Source: Adenanthera pavonina
Lineage: Eukaryota; Streptophyta; Magnoliopsida; Fabales; Fabaceae
DNA length: 64,000 nt
Assembly (NCBI GenBank): GCA_026686845.1
Contig: JAIVEN010000015.1
Location: forward strand, 9,467,501-9,531,500
Reading direction: 5' to 3'
In this document: positions 63,264 through 64,000 of the stretch, in pieces
How positions within the stretch are numbered: the first letter of the stretch is position 1
How the letters are laid out: each line of letters starts with the position of its first letter
The notes under the pieces: model-generated
Database searches by the model: none
Told to the model about the DNA's origin: nothing
What the model saw: only the letters and a program-made list of their open reading frames with translations
Program-made: the position numbers and the translations under genes

Positions 63264-63512
63264 AAGACATATATAACTCTTTCCACAACTGCAATTGGCT
63301 GAAATATAACCATTTTGAAGATTCATCTAAAAAACTATCAATTGGATTTATGAACTTGCCTGGGTTTTTAAAGCTTTCGGTGGGGAAGAGGCTTGGGAAT
63401 TCAATTGATGGATCACTGATCCTCGAATCATAGTTATCTGTGAAGTGAGTGTGATGCTTTGTTGAATGGTGAATGCTGATGGAATGGACCCTTGAATTTG
63501 CATTTCATCATA
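63264..63512 (-). other. Unassigned minus-strand open frame without ATG
   Basis: On the minus strand a frame stays open for about 80 codons between TGA codons near 63510-63515 and a TAA at about 63260-63264. It contains HHTHFTDNYDSRISDPSIEF, then PSLFPTESFKNPGKF and FLDESSKWLYF. Its composition (Ser, Pro, Asp, Phe) differs from the surrounding AT-rich noise, and the DNA is locally less AT-rich. It could be the last exon of a gene lying mostly beyond the right edge, or a gene relic. I do not recognise the family, and no clear acceptor was chosen. Confidence 0.3.
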
Positions 63513-63631
63513 AGGCAATTATGCATTACACTATAGCGACACAAAGTGATATAAGGAATAATTCTGAGTCTAATCAAATTCTACGGAAGATTCATCAAAA
63601 TCAACAATTACTGAACAAGAGCAATAAGTAA

Positions 63632-63988
63632 ATGCATGTTTAGATTAATTTTTCATAATTGATTATAAAGATAAGTAATTTTTCATAATTGATTATGAGG
63701 ATAAGTAATTATGTTAAAAATGATTTATGTTTCGATGTTTTTAACTGAGAAGCAATTTTAAGAAAATAAATGTGTTTAGATTTTGGGGGTTTCAGTGATT
63801 ATTGGATAAATAATGAGAAAAAGAAATGAAATAAGTGATTATCCTAATCAAGAAAAATAGCTTCTCCCATAATTATTTAGTTAAGGTATAATTACTTATT
63901 GAAATGGGTGGTGTGTTTGGCAAATTTTGAAAATGAGCAATTATGGGTCCACATAATCATTTATTTAAGCTATCCAAGCATGCCCTAA
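63632..63988. mobile_element. MITE-like inverted-repeat element
   Basis: The left arm GCATGTTTAGATTAATTTTT, with CATAATTGATTAT after it, pairs with the reverse complement of the right arm, GCATGCTTGGATAGCTTAAA with TAAATGATTAT after it. These are imperfect arms of about 30 bases, 350 bases apart, with no coding capacity. The internal unit TAATTTTTCATAATTGATTA occurs twice at the left (about 63647 and 63676). A target-site duplication could not be fixed. The GCATGTTTGGAT-type arm is common in hAT-derived plant MITEs. Confidence 0.6.
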
Positions 63989-64000
63989 GCTCCCTCACAC

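Noticed and set aside
63023..63265. 80-codon plus-strand frame
   Set aside because: Phe/Ile/Tyr-rich low-complexity translation typical of AT-rich DNA.

Overview
This window is nuclear DNA of a flowering plant, most likely a eudicot. It is AT-rich, its genes are split by GT-AG introns, its proteins match Arabidopsis-type families, and much of the space is decayed plant transposons (LINEs, LTR elements, a Helitron, a SINE, MITE-like repeats). There are no operons, CRISPR arrays or prokaryotic features. All family assignments come from reading translations by eye; no database search was run.

Layout. (1) 9-1443, minus: the 5' part of an RPT2-like NPH3/BTB gene with a one-base frameshift, running off the left edge. 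(2) About 1.5-7.5 kb: intergenic, with a possible inverted-repeat element at 2.9-3.9 kb. (3) 7943-18137, plus: a complete 20-exon LRR receptor kinase (LRR VIII-1 type, 953 aa), the best-preserved gene here. (4) 19.5-29.3 kb: two broken LINEs in tandem, the second split by a 1,692-bp solo LTR with a perfect 5-bp target duplication. The LTR carries an array of GTTATGCGGATAAC-like palindromes. (5) 29.3-35.5 kb: a complete QCR8 gene (minus, two exons), a downstream duplicate of its last exon, and an F-box pseudogene between the two copies. (6) 36395-40405: a 4,011-bp Ty3/gypsy-like solo LTR, again with a perfect 5-bp target duplication. (7) 42411-46002, minus: a complete seven-exon STAR/KH RNA-binding protein gene (283 aa). 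Its promoter side and first two exons are duplicated 7.3 kb upstream at 52.9-54.6 kb. (8) 55816-62340: a decayed Helitron with RPA-like and helicase remnants. (9) 62.3-64 kb: an unassigned minus-strand open frame and a MITE-like repeat.

The genes do not form one pathway. RPT2 acts in blue-light signalling, the LRR kinase in cell-surface perception, QCR8 in mitochondrial complex III and the KH protein in RNA regulation. The shared theme is local rearrangement. Two housekeeping-type genes (QCR8 and the KH gene) each have an exon-bearing fragment duplicated in the same orientation, placed so that it could serve as an alternative last exon or an alternative first-exon/promoter unit. I found no convincing wholly new system. 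The most unusual items are these two duplications and the palindrome-rich LTR.
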